From NCBI GenBank assembly GCA_033763995.1, contig JANRJL010000008.1:1-64000 (forward strand): a stretch of DNA of 64,000 nucleotides. Reading direction: 5' to 3'. The stretch comes from GCA-2737725 sp033763995 (GTDB lineage Bacteria; Pseudomonadota; Alphaproteobacteria; Rhodospirillales; Rhodospirillaceae). Position 1 is the first letter of the stretch, and each line of letters opens with the position of its first letter. The translations under genes were made by a program, and so were the position numbers. Shown here piece by piece: positions 38,156 through 46,839 of this stretch. The notes beneath the pieces are model-generated. The model was not told the origin of the DNA. It made no database searches and saw only the letters and a program-made list of their open reading frames with translations.

Positions 38156-39010
38156 TTAACTAATTTGTCCGAGGAGGGCCCGTAGCCGTGGCAGGCGTGG
38201 TTCGGCCCGCTCGGTCAGGACGCCGCGGCGGCTGGCGAAGTCGATGATGACTGCGCCCACATTGAACTTGAATCGGTCGGACGTGCCGATCCATTCGAGC
38301 GCGGTTTCAACCGGCACCAAATCAAACCGTGTGACCTCACCGTCCTGGTTGATGGGTTCCAGGCCGGGCGGCATCTCAAGATCGTAGCAGAATAAGACAT
38401 CGTCTTTCAGGCCCTCGGGCATATCCAAACGGTAGCTGATGGTGCTCACGCCTTTGGCCGTGCGGGCCACGTCGGCGGGCAAACCCGCTTCTTCGGCGCA
38501 TTCCTTGATCACGTTGTCGATGAGGCCGAGCCCCGCCGGCTGACCGCCCGCCACCATGTTATCGAGCTTGCCCGGCGCCACCGCGTTGGTCAGGGCGCGG
38601 GTTGCGATCCACAGCGACACACCGGCTGACGTGCGCACAAACCCGTTCACATGCACGCCGTAAGCCCGCACACCAAAGCCAGGAACCAGCGCGCGGTCGA
38701 TGCGCATGACTTCGGGTTCGTCCCAGGTGTTCTTGACGGCATACATCTCGCCGCGCGGCTTGAGGAACAGCTTTGATTTGGCCAGGTCGGGTGCAATGTC
38801 TTGCAAGGCGGCCGTGCGCAGTTGCGGCGTCCGCCATCGCGGCGCTAGTGCCACGTGTTTTGCGTCCACAAGGAACACGTCGCGGTGCCCGGCCAAGACC
38901 GCGCATCTTTCGGGCGTGACCCATCCCACCCGCCTGCCGTCAACCAAGAAGGGCAGGAACCGGGTGGGGTCGTGAAGGTTCAGGCGCTCGACGTGTGCCA
39001 ACAGGCTCAT
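38156..39010 (-). CDS. DUF4743/Nudix hydrolase family protein
   Basis: A 284-residue protein with an N-terminal DUF4743 domain (LVDGRRVGWVTPERCAVLAG; 1-~120) and a C-terminal Nudix domain. The Nudix box is VIKECAEEAGL (167-177), keeping the metal-binding K/R-E-x2-E-E-x-G core; the upstream Glu of the full consensus is Leu161. Thiamine-diphosphate-related Nudix proteins of fungi and plants share this layout. The start at 39010 follows GGAG. The substrate is not assigned. Confidence 0.85.
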   Translation of the reverse strand: MSLLAHVERLNLHDPTRFLPFLVDGRRVGWVTPERCAVLAGHRDVFLVDAKHVALAPRWRTPQLRTAALQDIAPDLAKSKLFLKPRGEMYAVKNTWDEPEVMRIDRALVPGFGVRAYGVHVNGFVRTSAGVSLWIATRALTNAVAPGKLDNMVAGGQPAGLGLIDNVIKECAEEAGLPADVARTAKGVSTISYRLDMPEGLKDDVLFCYDLEMPPGLEPINQDGEVTRFDLVPVETALEWIGTSDRFKFNVGAVIIDFASRRGVLTERAEPRLPRLRALLGQIS

Positions 39011-39117
39011 GGAGGGCTCCGAGGCCTCGGTTTCGCAGCGGCCAATGGACGGTTCGAAGGAGCTCAAGGTATAGTGTCTTTGAACGAATTCGCCAGTTGT
39101 AAGGCAAGCCTCGTCCC

Positions 39118-39861
39118 GTGACACCGGCAACTCTCCTCGATCAATTGCGCGAACGCTTGCCGCTGATCGTCGTCGCGGCGGTGTCGACGGCGTGGATCGT
39201 GATCGTGGTGCTGTATCTCGCGCGGCTCGGCATCGCCGCGATGATGGAACTTTCGGTCACGGATTTCTCGGTGTTGCTGGCGGCCACGGGCGCGCCCTTG
39301 GTGGGGTTGTGGCTGGTGGTCGCGGTTGTCACCCAACGCGGACAGTTGGCCGATTTGCGACGCCGCCTGACCGACATGACCAACCAGTCGCGGCAAAGTC
39401 TCCAGCAGGCGGAAGTTCTCTCGCGCGCCGTCTTGGAGATGGAGACGCAGCTCAAGCGCAATCTGTCGTCCGAAACGCGCCGCTTGGCGCTACAGGACCT
39501 CGCCTCGCAAGCCGCCGGCCTGGCGGAGCGTTTGGGCATTCTCAAGGGCGAAGCCATCGACATCGCCTGGGCGCGGTTCGGCTCGGGCGACGTGGGCGCG
39601 TTCGTCCAGCCGTTTCTCGCCTACCTCCAGCAACATCCCGATCTGGCGGCGCGCATTGCCGATGCCTCGGCGCGGGACGCGGCGACGCACAGCGCCGTCG
39701 TGGGCATTGTCGAAAGTTACGAGCGGTTGGCGAGCGCGCTCGCCGACGACAAACTCGCCGAGCGCGTGCTCGATGAAGGGCCCATGGGGCGCGGTTATCG
39801 CCTGTTGAAATCCGCCGCGACGATGTCGCGCGGCCAGGGCACCGATGCCGTCGCTGACTGA
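39118..39861 (+). CDS. Membrane protein with coiled coil, unknown function
   Basis: A 247-residue protein starting with GTG. Two membrane segments lie at about 15-36 and 50-70 (VTDFSVLLAATGAPLVGLWL), then a long amphipathic coiled-coil region (~72-150) rich in Q, R, L and E, and a helical cytoplasmic tail. I do not recognise a domain. Its end overlaps the start of the next frame by 17 bp, so both are probably one operon. A role as an envelope scaffold would be a guess. Confidence 0.7.
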   Translation: MTPATLLDQLRERLPLIVVAAVSTAWIVIVVLYLARLGIAAMMELSVTDFSVLLAATGAPLVGLWLVVAVVTQRGQLADLRRRLTDMTNQSRQSLQQAEVLSRAVLEMETQLKRNLSSETRRLALQDLASQAAGLAERLGILKGEAIDIAWARFGSGDVGAFVQPFLAYLQQHPDLAARIADASARDAATHSAVVGIVESYERLASALADDKLAERVLDEGPMGRGYRLLKSAATMSRGQGTDAVAD

Positions 39862-40246
39862 CCGTCTTCGCACGCTGGTCGGAGGCCCGGCGAAGAAGGG
39901 TCCCGGCGCCAAATCCACAGCGCAAAAAACCAATTCAGTGCTGCCGCCGACCAATCGTGAAGCACTCATTGCCGATGCCATGGCGATCTACCGGCAACAA
40001 GCAGCGGGAATGCGCGGCGTGATCGAGTATGCCTTGCGCCAGCTACGCGATAAGCCCCCCAACATCCGCGACTAAGGCGCCTACACGCGCCTGTTTTCCA
40101 TTCACCGCGCCTTTCTCGATCTGCGACGGCTGATGAACCACCGCGAACGGCGCTATCTCGTGTTGGCGGGTTTACGGGAATTGCTCGAGCAAAAGCCGCG
40201 CCCGGAGCCGCCCCAACCGCCCCGGCGCAAGGTGGTAAGGCGTTGA
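39845..40246 (+). pseudogene. Hypothetical gene interrupted by an in-frame TAA
   Basis: The frame opens MPSLTDRLRTLVGGPAKKGP and reads to a TAA at 40073-40075 (76 codons). The same frame continues for 56 further codons as GAYTRLFSIHRAFLDLRRLM, then NHRERRYLVLAGLRELLEQK, before a TGA at 40244-40246. The downstream part looks coding: helical, charged and with matching codon use. Either one nonsense change splits a 133-codon gene, or a short protein is followed by a relic. No homologue is recognised. Confidence 0.55.
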
Positions 40247-40297
40247 TTTCTATTGAACTTATTACCGGCCGTGGGCCCGAAATCCCGGCCTTTTGCC

Positions 40298-40326
40298 TTG
40301 ACGGGGCGGGGGTGTGACGGTAAAAC
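40298..40326 (+). promoter_or_regulatory. rpmB promoter
   Basis: TTGACG (40298-40303) and TAAAAC (40321-40326) are 17 bp apart, 60 bp upstream of the rpmB ATG. Position and spacing fit a sigma-70-type promoter. Confidence 0.55.
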
Positions 40327-40385
40327 CCGCGCCTTCCAAAGGCCAGCCGACCGCGCGGGCCCCAACCGTTGAAACGAGGTTTCCC

Positions 40386-40685
40386 ATGGCTCGCCGTTGC
40401 GCTGCCTCCGGCCGAGGCGTTCAATCCGGCCACAACGTCAGCCACGCCAACAACAAGACCAAGCGCCGGTTCCTGCCGAACCTGCATCCGGTCACCATGT
40501 TGAGCGATGCCTTGCGCGTGAAGGTGCGCCTGCGCCTGACCTCGCACGGTCTGCGCACGGTCGAGAAGCGCGGCGGCATCGACGCCTTCCTGCTGTCCAC
40601 GCCCGACAAGAAACTCCAGCCCGAAGCGCTGGTGCTCAAGCGCCGGGTGAAAAAGGCGAAGGCCAATCAGCCCGCTGCAGCCTAA
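40386..40685 (+). CDS. rpmB: 50S ribosomal protein L28
   Basis: A 99-residue L28 protein. MARRCAASGRGVQSGHNVSH is the standard alphaproteobacterial N-terminus, and NNKTKRRFLPNLHP is the L28 signature. The start at 40386 follows GAAACGAGG. It is monocistronic, with its own promoter and an intrinsic terminator. Confidence 0.97.
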   Translation: MARRCAASGRGVQSGHNVSHANNKTKRRFLPNLHPVTMLSDALRVKVRLRLTSHGLRTVEKRGGIDAFLLSTPDKKLQPEALVLKRRVKKAKANQPAAA

Positions 40686-40701
40686 AGCCGGCGAATTCAG
40701 G

Positions 40702-40731
40702 AAAAGGCCCGCACGTGCGGGCTTTTTTTAT
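40702..40731 (+). terminator. Intrinsic terminator after rpmB
   Basis: GCCCGCACGTGCGGGC (40707-40722) is a perfect hairpin followed by seven T residues (40723-40729), 21 bp past the rpmB stop. Confidence 0.9.
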
Positions 40732-40735
40732 TGGA

Positions 40736-41161
40736 TTAAATTTTGCCGACAATTGCGACGGCCACTTGCGCCCATAGCCCGATCAAGAACAGCCAGCCGA
40801 TGAAAAACGCATAGGCGCGTTTGTCGACGCGATTGGCGGTCAGGTGAACGGCGCTTTGAGCGATGCGCGCGGCGGCATAGCCCCAGGCCGTGACCAAGAG
40901 CGGCAGCGTGACGGCGGCGAGTTGATAGGCCACCACGCACGCCACATAGAACAGCACCGGCGCCTCGAAGAGATTGTTGTAGTGCCGCGCGGCCACGGCC
41001 GCCTCGTGCGGCTCCGCGCCGCCCTGGAACGCGGTGTAGTATTTGATGGGCACTTCGCGTCCGCGTACCGCCTTCACGCGCATCCGCGCCAGCCAGAAAA
41101 AGCCGACGATGCTGACGGCGACGACCGTGAGCACCGGTAGAAAAATTCCAGCCTGAGCCAT
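40736..41161 (-). CDS. MAPEG-family membrane protein
   Basis: A 141-residue protein with four membrane segments. It starts MAQAGIFLPVLTVVAVSIVG after a GGAGAGGGA ribosome site. AARHYNNLFEAPVLFYV carries the MAPEG consensus R-x-x-N-x-x-E-x-x-P, and ARIAQSAVHLTAN is also typical. MAPEG proteins include glutathione-dependent transferases, but most bacterial members are uncharacterised. Confidence 0.88.
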   Translation of the reverse strand: MAQAGIFLPVLTVVAVSIVGFFWLARMRVKAVRGREVPIKYYTAFQGGAEPHEAAVAARHYNNLFEAPVLFYVACVVAYQLAAVTLPLLVTAWGYAAARIAQSAVHLTANRVDKRAYAFFIGWLFLIGLWAQVAVAIVGKI

Positions 41162-41183
41162 TTCCCTCTCCCCAGCCGCGCAC

Positions 41184-41600
41184 CTACGCGGCAATTTTCT
41201 CGGCGTGACCCATCTTAAGCCCCGCCGCATGAGCCGCGCTGGGGTGTTTCACGGCCGACAGTCGGCCGTGCTGGGCCAGGATCCATTCGGCGTCGTCCCA
41301 ACCCGCGAGCGTGCCATTGGTCCACTCCACCCGCGCGACGGCGGCTTCGTCGCACCACTCCACCAGTTTCGGCATGACCGCGCGGTGCGGGCCCGACAAC
41401 ATGAACGCTCTCATGGCGGCGGCGTCGCGCCATAGGGTTTGGGTCCAGAAGGCGCCGCCCCGCCGCGTGAGCTCGACACCCAAGCAGCCGTCGGCACGGC
41501 GGGCCTGCCGCGCCGACAGCAGCGAGTGCCACAGCAGCGGCAGCAAATAGCGGTTGGAGCGCAGATGCAGCCGTGTAATCGACAAAGATGCCATGACCAT
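41184..41600 (-). CDS. Predicted dimeric alpha/beta-barrel (DUF3291/ABM-like) protein
   Basis: A 138-residue protein. AFWTQTLWRDAAAMRAFMLS followed by GPHRAVMPKLVEWCDEAAVA resembles the DUF3291/antibiotic biosynthesis monooxygenase-like fold, where a Trp and His pair line a small pocket. A second in-frame ATG lies two codons in (41594). The gene is 22 bp upstream of the MAPEG gene on the same strand and may be co-transcribed. No function is assigned. Confidence 0.65.
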   Translation of the reverse strand: MVMASLSITRLHLRSNRYLLPLLWHSLLSARQARRADGCLGVELTRRGGAFWTQTLWRDAAAMRAFMLSGPHRAVMPKLVEWCDEAAVARVEWTNGTLAGWDDAEWILAQHGRLSAVKHPSAAHAAGLKMGHAEKIAA

Positions 41601-41617
41601 CGTCTCGCTGTTGGTGG

Positions 41618-42037
41618 TTAGTTGCGCGCGGTTTCGGCGGCCTGGGCCAGCAATGTGCGCTGCGCCGCACTGATATTGGCCCGCACCACGCGGTCGAGTT
41701 GGGGGTTCTCGGCGATGTCGCGCACGGCGGCGTCACAATAGCCGCTGGCCGTGTTTTGTTCGCCGTGCTTCAGCCAGGCGAGGCAAAGGTTATGAAGCGC
41801 GACGATCCGGTCATGCCCCGTCACGCGGTCAACGGCGCTGGACGCCAAGCGGATCGCGCGGCGGGTGTGGCCGGTGACCAGCGCGGCGGTGGATTGGCCC
41901 ACCAAAATGGACTGCTCGGCCCAAATCGGGGTCGGCCTGGTTTCGTCTGCCCGGGCCGCGGGGGCGAACACGGCCAGGCTCAGCACACTGGCAAGGACGA
42001 AACTGACGATCACCGGGGAAATCAGAGACTTCGTCAT
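41618..42037 (-). CDS. Small exported protein, unknown function
   Basis: A 139-residue protein starting MTKSLISPVIVSFVLASVLS with a signal peptide likely cut after ARA (position ~30). The mature part is helical, with a TPR-like pair of helices (AIRLASSAVDRVTGHDRIVA; HNLCLAWLKHGEQNTASGYC) and two cysteines. The start at 42037 follows AGGAG; the longer open frame upstream is a shadow of the divergent LysR gene. The shared 121-bp gap suggests LysR control. Confidence 0.72.
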   Translation of the reverse strand: MTKSLISPVIVSFVLASVLSLAVFAPAARADETRPTPIWAEQSILVGQSTAALVTGHTRRAIRLASSAVDRVTGHDRIVALHNLCLAWLKHGEQNTASGYCDAAVRDIAENPQLDRVVRANISAAQRTLLAQAAETARN

Positions 42038-42158
42038 GGGCTTACTCCTGATGGCACCGCCGGCGGGAGAGGGGGGTTGCCCGCTAGCGTGGCGGGCCTT
42101 ATAGGCGTATAATAAACTGAATAGAACTATAGATAATCGAATAGGAGGTACGACAAAT

Positions 42159-43082
42159 ATGCATACACTTGATTGGGGCGCCTTGCGCGATTTTATCGCC
42201 GTGGCCGACACCGGCAGCCTGTCCAAAGCGGCCAAGCGCCTGCGCTTGAGCCAGCCGACGCTGAGCCGGCGCATCGCGGAGCTTGAGGTGCAACTCAACA
42301 CGCGGCTGTTCGTGCGCACCCCGCGGGGGCTGTTGTTGACCGACGACGGGGAAAACGTCCTGGAAGGCGCGCGTCGGGTCGAACAGGAGGCGCTCGGCAT
42401 CGAGCGCCGCGCCGACGCCGCCCAGCAACGCCTGACGGGCACCGCGCGGGTGTCGCTCAGCGAAATCCTGGGCACCCATTGGTTGCCGCGCAAGTTGGCG
42501 GCCTTTCATGCGGCGCACCCCGAGCTGTGCATCGAACTGGTGGTGGAAAACCGCGCCGTCGACTTGGTGCGCCGTGAGGCCGATATTGCATTACGTCTAT
42601 TCCGGCCGAGCCAGCCCGACCTCGTCGCCAAGAAGGTCGGAGGCGTGGTAATGGGTCTTTACGGCGCCAAAAGCTACTTCAAGCGCCATGGCCGGCCCGA
42701 GAGCGTGCACGCGCTCAAGGACCACAAGCTGGTCAGCTTCGAGGAGTCGATGATGATCCGCAACCAGGCGGTTCAGCGCATGGAAAGCTGCTTCAAGCGC
42801 GAGCACATCGTTCACCGCTCCAACAGTTTCAACGGGCAGCTCAATGCCACGCTCGCGGGCATCGGCCTCGGCGTGCACGATTGTTTCCTCGCCAACGCCG
42901 AACCCACGCTGGAGCGAATCCTGCCGCAGCATTTCAAGCACGAGATGGAACTGTGGCTGGTGACCCACGCCGACGTGCGCCGCAGCGCGCGCATCCGGGC
43001 CGTGTACGACTTCATCGCCGCCGCGGTGGCGGAAGACCGGGCGATCTTGATGGGCGAGGCGGCCGCCAAGAAGGCGGCTTAG
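42159..43082 (+). CDS. LysR-family transcriptional regulator
   Basis: A 307-residue regulator. The N-terminal winged helix-turn-helix is at 5-65 (DTGSLSKAAKRLRLSQPTLS; RRIAELEVQLNTRLFVRT), and the C-terminal inducer-binding domain runs from ~90 to 295. An AGGAGG ribosome site lies 14 bp upstream. The A/T-rich gap to the divergent exported-protein gene (42038-42158) is the expected target site, though I could not define a T-N11-A dyad. The inducer is unknown. Confidence 0.93.
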   Translation: MHTLDWGALRDFIAVADTGSLSKAAKRLRLSQPTLSRRIAELEVQLNTRLFVRTPRGLLLTDDGENVLEGARRVEQEALGIERRADAAQQRLTGTARVSLSEILGTHWLPRKLAAFHAAHPELCIELVVENRAVDLVRREADIALRLFRPSQPDLVAKKVGGVVMGLYGAKSYFKRHGRPESVHALKDHKLVSFEESMMIRNQAVQRMESCFKREHIVHRSNSFNGQLNATLAGIGLGVHDCFLANAEPTLERILPQHFKHEMELWLVTHADVRRSARIRAVYDFIAAAVAEDRAILMGEAAAKKAA

Positions 43083-43124
43083 GCGATGCTTGCGGTCTGT
43101 CCAAGAGTGTTTTACACTTAGAAC

Positions 43125-43400
43125 GTGATCGCCAGTTTTCGCAGCAAGGCACTGCGCGCGCTTTTTCTCGATGACGACCCGCGGGGAGTGCGGCCCGACC
43201 TCGTCGAGCGCGTGCGCGCCCGGTTGCAGGGGTTGTACCGGGCAAAGTCGCTCGACGACTTGAAGATTCCGGGCTGGCGCTTTCACGCGCTGCACACCAA
43301 ACCGGTTCGCTATGCGATTGCGGTGAACGGGCCGTGGCGGATCACATTTGAATGGGTGGACGGCGAGGCCAGCCGTGTCGACCTCGAGCAATACCATTAA
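43125..43400 (+). CDS. higB: HigB-type toxin of a type II toxin-antitoxin pair
   Basis: A 91-residue RelE/ParE-fold toxin starting with GTG: MIASFRSKALRALFLDDDPR. It has the HigB pattern LQGLYRAKSLDDLKIPGWRF then HALHTKPVRYAIAVNGPWRI. HigB mRNA interferases cleave ribosome-bound transcripts. The toxin-first gene order and the antitoxin 11 bp downstream fit higBA. The pair is probably autorepressed, but I see no clear operator. Confidence 0.9.
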   Translation: MIASFRSKALRALFLDDDPRGVRPDLVERVRARLQGLYRAKSLDDLKIPGWRFHALHTKPVRYAIAVNGPWRITFEWVDGEASRVDLEQYH

Positions 43401-43411
43401 GGAGTAGAACG

Positions 43412-43729
43412 ATGCCTCGTCAAAAACCGCGGATGGTTCCGAAAATGCGCCCGCCGCACCCGGGGTCGATCCTACGGCTGGACGTGCTGCCGGCGCTGAA
43501 TGTCACGATCGTGGACGCGGCGCGCGAATTGGGTGTTTCACGTCAGTTGATGCACGGCATTCTATCCGAGAAACTGCCGATCTCGGCGGACATGGCCGTG
43601 CGCCTGGGTAAGTGGTGCGGCAACGGCGCGCACTTCTGGCATGCCCTGCAAAGCGATTACGATGTCTGGAACGCCTCGCAACGCCTCGCCAAAAAGATGA
43701 AGGACATTCCGACCCGCAAGGCGGCTTAG
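43412..43729 (+). CDS. higA: HigA-type antitoxin
   Basis: A 105-residue Xre-type helix-turn-helix protein: PHPGSILRLDVLPALNVTIV, then DAARELGVSRQLMHGILSEK, and MAVRLGKWCGNGAHFWHALQ, the HigA/VapI family signature. It starts at 43412 after AAGGAG. It neutralises HigB and represses the operon in characterised relatives. Its TAG stop forms the first bases of a palindromic element. Confidence 0.92.
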   Translation: MPRQKPRMVPKMRPPHPGSILRLDVLPALNVTIVDAARELGVSRQLMHGILSEKLPISADMAVRLGKWCGNGAHFWHALQSDYDVWNASQRLAKKMKDIPTRKAA

Positions 43730-43784
43730 CGCGTTTTCAGGCGAAGTGGTCTTCCGGTTCGCCGCCCGGAAAACGCGCATACAA
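43729..43784 (+). repeat. Palindromic intergenic element, family 1, diverged copy
   Basis: Perfect stem arms GCGCGTTTTC (43729-43738) and GAAAACGCGC (43769-43778) enclose a loop with GCGAAGTGG and CCGGTTCGCC. The layout matches the copies at 14012 and 57991 (stem, then RAAGTGG, then CGGTT-GCG, then stem and ACAA), with the stem bases changed on both sides. It fills the gap between the convergent higA and cobT genes. Confidence 0.75.
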
Positions 43785-45695
43785 CTAAGCCACCGCCGGC
43801 GCCAGGTAGGACTGCTCGCGCCGGTCGTCCTCGTCGAACAGGTCCGTGAGCTGCGCCATCACCGCGCCGCCCAGTTCGTCGGCGTCCATCAGCGTCACGG
43901 CGCGGCGGTAGTAGCGTGTCACGTCGTGGCCGATGCCGATGGCGAGCAGTTGCACCGTCGAATAGTTCTCGATGTAGGCGATGACGTTGCGCAGGTGCTG
44001 CTCGAGGTAGTTGCCGGGGTTCACCGATAGCGTCGAATCGTCCACCGGCGCGCCGTCGGAGATCACCATCAGGATGCGCCGATGCTCGGGCCGCTGCGCC
44101 AGGCGATTGTGGGCCCAGGCCAAGGCCTCGCCGTCGATGTTTTCCTTCAGGATGCCTTCGCGCAACATTAATCCAAGATTGCGCCGGGCCCGCCGCCACG
44201 GCGAATCCGCCGACTTGTAGATGATGTGGCGCAAATCGTTGAGCCGGCCCGGGTGCGCGGGCTTGCCGCTCTCGGCCCATTTTTTGCGCGACTGGCCGCC
44301 CTTCCATTGACTGGTGGTGAAGCCCAGGATTTCGACCTTCACGCCGCAGCGCTCCAGCGTGCGCGCCAGGATGTCGGCCGTCATGGCGGCGATGGTGATG
44401 GGCCGGCCGCGCATGGAGCCGGAGTTGTCGATCAGCAAGGTGACGATGGTATCGCGAAACTTGGTCTCCTTCTCGCGCTTGAAGGACAGCGAGTGCATGG
44501 GGTTGGCGACGATGCGCGCCAGCCGCGCGGCGTCGAGCAAACCTTCTTCCAGATCGAAATCCCAACTGCGCAGTTGCTGCGCCATCAAGCGGCGTTGCAG
44601 GCGATTGGCCAAGCGCGCCACCACGCCTTGCAGGTGCGCCAACTGCCGGTCGAGCTGCAGGCGCAGGCGGGCCAGCTCCTCCGGGTCGCACAGATTGACG
44701 GCGTCCTCGATCTGATCGAACTCGGCGGTGAACACCTTGTAGCGCGCCTCGCCGCGCTGTTCGTTATGGCCGGGCCGCGGGCGCTGTTGCTTGCCGTCGG
44801 AGCCGGGCTCCATGGCGGCTTCCAGCGTCGACATGGTCTGGCTGTCTTGGTCGTCCTCGGTGGCGTCGCCGTCGACTTCCTCGGCGCCGGTCTGGCTTTC
44901 GCTCTGGCCGCTGGCGGATTCGGATTCCTTCTCCTGCTCCTGGTCGGACTCCTTCTGCTCGGAATCCTTCTCCGACTCATCTCCCGCCTCGGTCTCGTCA
45001 TCGTCGAGCTCGCGCCCGCCGTCGTCTTTCTCGAGGTCCAGGTCCTCGATCACCTTGCGCAGGACGTCGGCGTAGGCCTTTTGGTCGTGCAGGGTGGATT
45101 TGAGCGCATCAAGATGCGCCTTGAGCTTGTCGCCGTAATGATCCTGAAAGACCTCGCGCACGTGCTTGCAGGTGGGGCCCAGCTCGAAATCCTTGCAGCG
45201 CTCGTGGATCAGCACCTTCAGGATATCGCCCATTTGAATCTGAGTGACCTGCCGCGCCATGCCGTAGCCCTCCAGCGTCAGGCGCTGTTCGAGGGCTTGG
45301 CCGATGTTCTGCGCCACGCCGCGATACTGCTCGGCGCCCAAGGCCTCGACGCGGGCCTGCTCCATGGCGTTGTAGGCGTCGATGGCCTCCTTGCCCACGG
45401 GCATGCGCCGGGCGTGGATGGCTTGCTTGTGATGCTTCAGCCGCAGCGCCATGGCGTCGGCCGCGCCGCGCAAGCGCACGACGTTTTCCTTCGTCAGTTT
45501 TTGCGGCGGCAAGGGCAGGCGAACCTCGCCGCTCGCGGCGGCGCCGAACTTCTGGTTGTTGGCGATGGGCGTGAACACCACGCTCGCGTCCTCGCGGCCC
45601 GAAATCGCCTTCACCACGGCCGTGGTCGCGGTCTTGAAGGCCTCGGTCTTGGACGGGCCGCGGTCGGGGTAGCTCGCGTAATTGGACGAGGACAC
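43785..45695 (-). CDS. cobT: Cobaltochelatase subunit CobT
   Basis: A 636-residue subunit of the aerobic cobaltochelatase CobNST, which inserts Co2+ into hydrogenobyrinate a,c-diamide. It has an N-terminal helical domain, a very acidic low-complexity stretch (~225-300, rich in E, D, S and Q), and a C-terminal von Willebrand A domain with MIDAS motif DNSGSM. It follows cobS by 19 bp on the reverse strand. cobN is not in this window. Confidence 0.96.
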   Translation of the reverse strand: MSSSNYASYPDRGPSKTEAFKTATTAVVKAISGREDASVVFTPIANNQKFGAAASGEVRLPLPPQKLTKENVVRLRGAADAMALRLKHHKQAIHARRMPVGKEAIDAYNAMEQARVEALGAEQYRGVAQNIGQALEQRLTLEGYGMARQVTQIQMGDILKVLIHERCKDFELGPTCKHVREVFQDHYGDKLKAHLDALKSTLHDQKAYADVLRKVIEDLDLEKDDGGRELDDDETEAGDESEKDSEQKESDQEQEKESESASGQSESQTGAEEVDGDATEDDQDSQTMSTLEAAMEPGSDGKQQRPRPGHNEQRGEARYKVFTAEFDQIEDAVNLCDPEELARLRLQLDRQLAHLQGVVARLANRLQRRLMAQQLRSWDFDLEEGLLDAARLARIVANPMHSLSFKREKETKFRDTIVTLLIDNSGSMRGRPITIAAMTADILARTLERCGVKVEILGFTTSQWKGGQSRKKWAESGKPAHPGRLNDLRHIIYKSADSPWRRARRNLGLMLREGILKENIDGEALAWAHNRLAQRPEHRRILMVISDGAPVDDSTLSVNPGNYLEQHLRNVIAYIENYSTVQLLAIGIGHDVTRYYRRAVTLMDADELGGAVMAQLTDLFDEDDRREQSYLAPAVA

Positions 45696-45714
45696 GGGCG
45701 CCTGGGAGCCGGGC

Positions 45715-46728
45715 TTACGCCACGGCCTCGACCGCCGCGCCGACGATATCCTCGCCGAAGCAGCGCTGGTAGTACTCGGCGATGGTCGGCCGCTCGGTCT
45801 CGTCGCACTTGTTGAGGAACGTGACGCGGAAAGCGTATCCGAGATTCTTGAAGATCGAGTTGTTCTCGGCCCAGCTGATCACGGTGCGCGGCGACATGAC
45901 GGTGGAGATATCCCCCGCGATGAAGCCCTGGCGCGTCAGGTCGGCCACTTCCACCATGGCGGAAATGATCTTCTTGCCTTCCTTGGTGTTGTAGCCCGGC
46001 ACCTTGGCCAGCACGATGTTGGTCTCGGCGTCGTGCGGCAGATAATTGAGCGTGGCGACGATGTTCCAGCGGTCCATCTGACCTTGGTTGATCTGCTGCG
46101 TGCCGTGGTACAACCCCGTGGTGTCGCCCAGGCCCACCGTGTTGGCGGTGGCGAACAGGCGGAACGACGGATGCGGGCGAATCACCTTGTTCTGGTCGAG
46201 CAGCGTGAGCTTGCCCTCCACTTCCAGCACGCGCTGGATCACGAACATGACGTCGGGCCGGCCGGCGTCGTACTCGTCGAAACACAGCGCGATGGGGTGC
46301 TGCAGCGCCCACGGCAACAGGCCCTCGCGGAACTCGGTGATCTGCATGCCGTCGCGGATGACGATGGCGTCCTTGCCGATCAGATCGATGCGGCTGATGT
46401 GGCTGTCGAGATTGATGCGCAAGCACGGCCAGTTGAGGCGCGCGGCCACTTGCTCGATATGCGTCGACTTGCCGGTGCCGTGATAGCCCTGCACCAGCAC
46501 GCGCCGATTGTGCGCGAAGCCCGCCAGGATCGCCAGCGTGGTGTCGCGGTCAAAGCGGTAGGCCTTGTCGATGTCGGGCACGTGATCGTCGCGCTCGGAG
46601 AACGCGGGGACCTTCATGTCGACGTCGATGCCGAACACCTCGCGCGCCGAGACCGTGCGGTCAGGCACCTTGATCGCCATCTCCGCGCGCCCGGTCTCGC
46701 CCCGAGAAGCCTCGGTTTTCTTGCTCAT
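45715..46728 (-). CDS. cobS: Cobaltochelatase subunit CobS (AAA+ ATPase)
   Basis: A 337-residue AAA+ protein. Walker A is GYHGTGKST, Walker B is CFDEYDAG, and sensor residues lie in LFATANTVGLGDTTGLYHGT. It forms the CobST ring that drives cobalt insertion by CobN. It is co-transcribed with cobT, in the J-protein-cobS-cobT cluster common in alphaproteobacteria. Confidence 0.96.
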   Translation of the reverse strand: MSKKTEASRGETGRAEMAIKVPDRTVSAREVFGIDVDMKVPAFSERDDHVPDIDKAYRFDRDTTLAILAGFAHNRRVLVQGYHGTGKSTHIEQVAARLNWPCLRINLDSHISRIDLIGKDAIVIRDGMQITEFREGLLPWALQHPIALCFDEYDAGRPDVMFVIQRVLEVEGKLTLLDQNKVIRPHPSFRLFATANTVGLGDTTGLYHGTQQINQGQMDRWNIVATLNYLPHDAETNIVLAKVPGYNTKEGKKIISAMVEVADLTRQGFIAGDISTVMSPRTVISWAENNSIFKNLGYAFRVTFLNKCDETERPTIAEYYQRCFGEDIVGAAVEAVA

Positions 46729-46839
46729 CGACGTCTCCAGAAGCTCGTTTTGCGGCGCGTTTATGGCATGGGCCGGCAGAGCCGCGCAATCGGCCTGACA
46801 GCTTTGAAATGCCTCACTTTCGCGTGGGTTTCAAAGGAC

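Noticed and set aside
42038..42158. Defined LysR-binding site
   Set aside because: The gap is A/T-rich with several TATAG-like words, but no single T-N11-A dyad stands out.
43125..43729. Defence island or mobile element around higBA
   Set aside because: The toxin-antitoxin pair stands alone among core genes, with no integrase, transposase or defence genes nearby.
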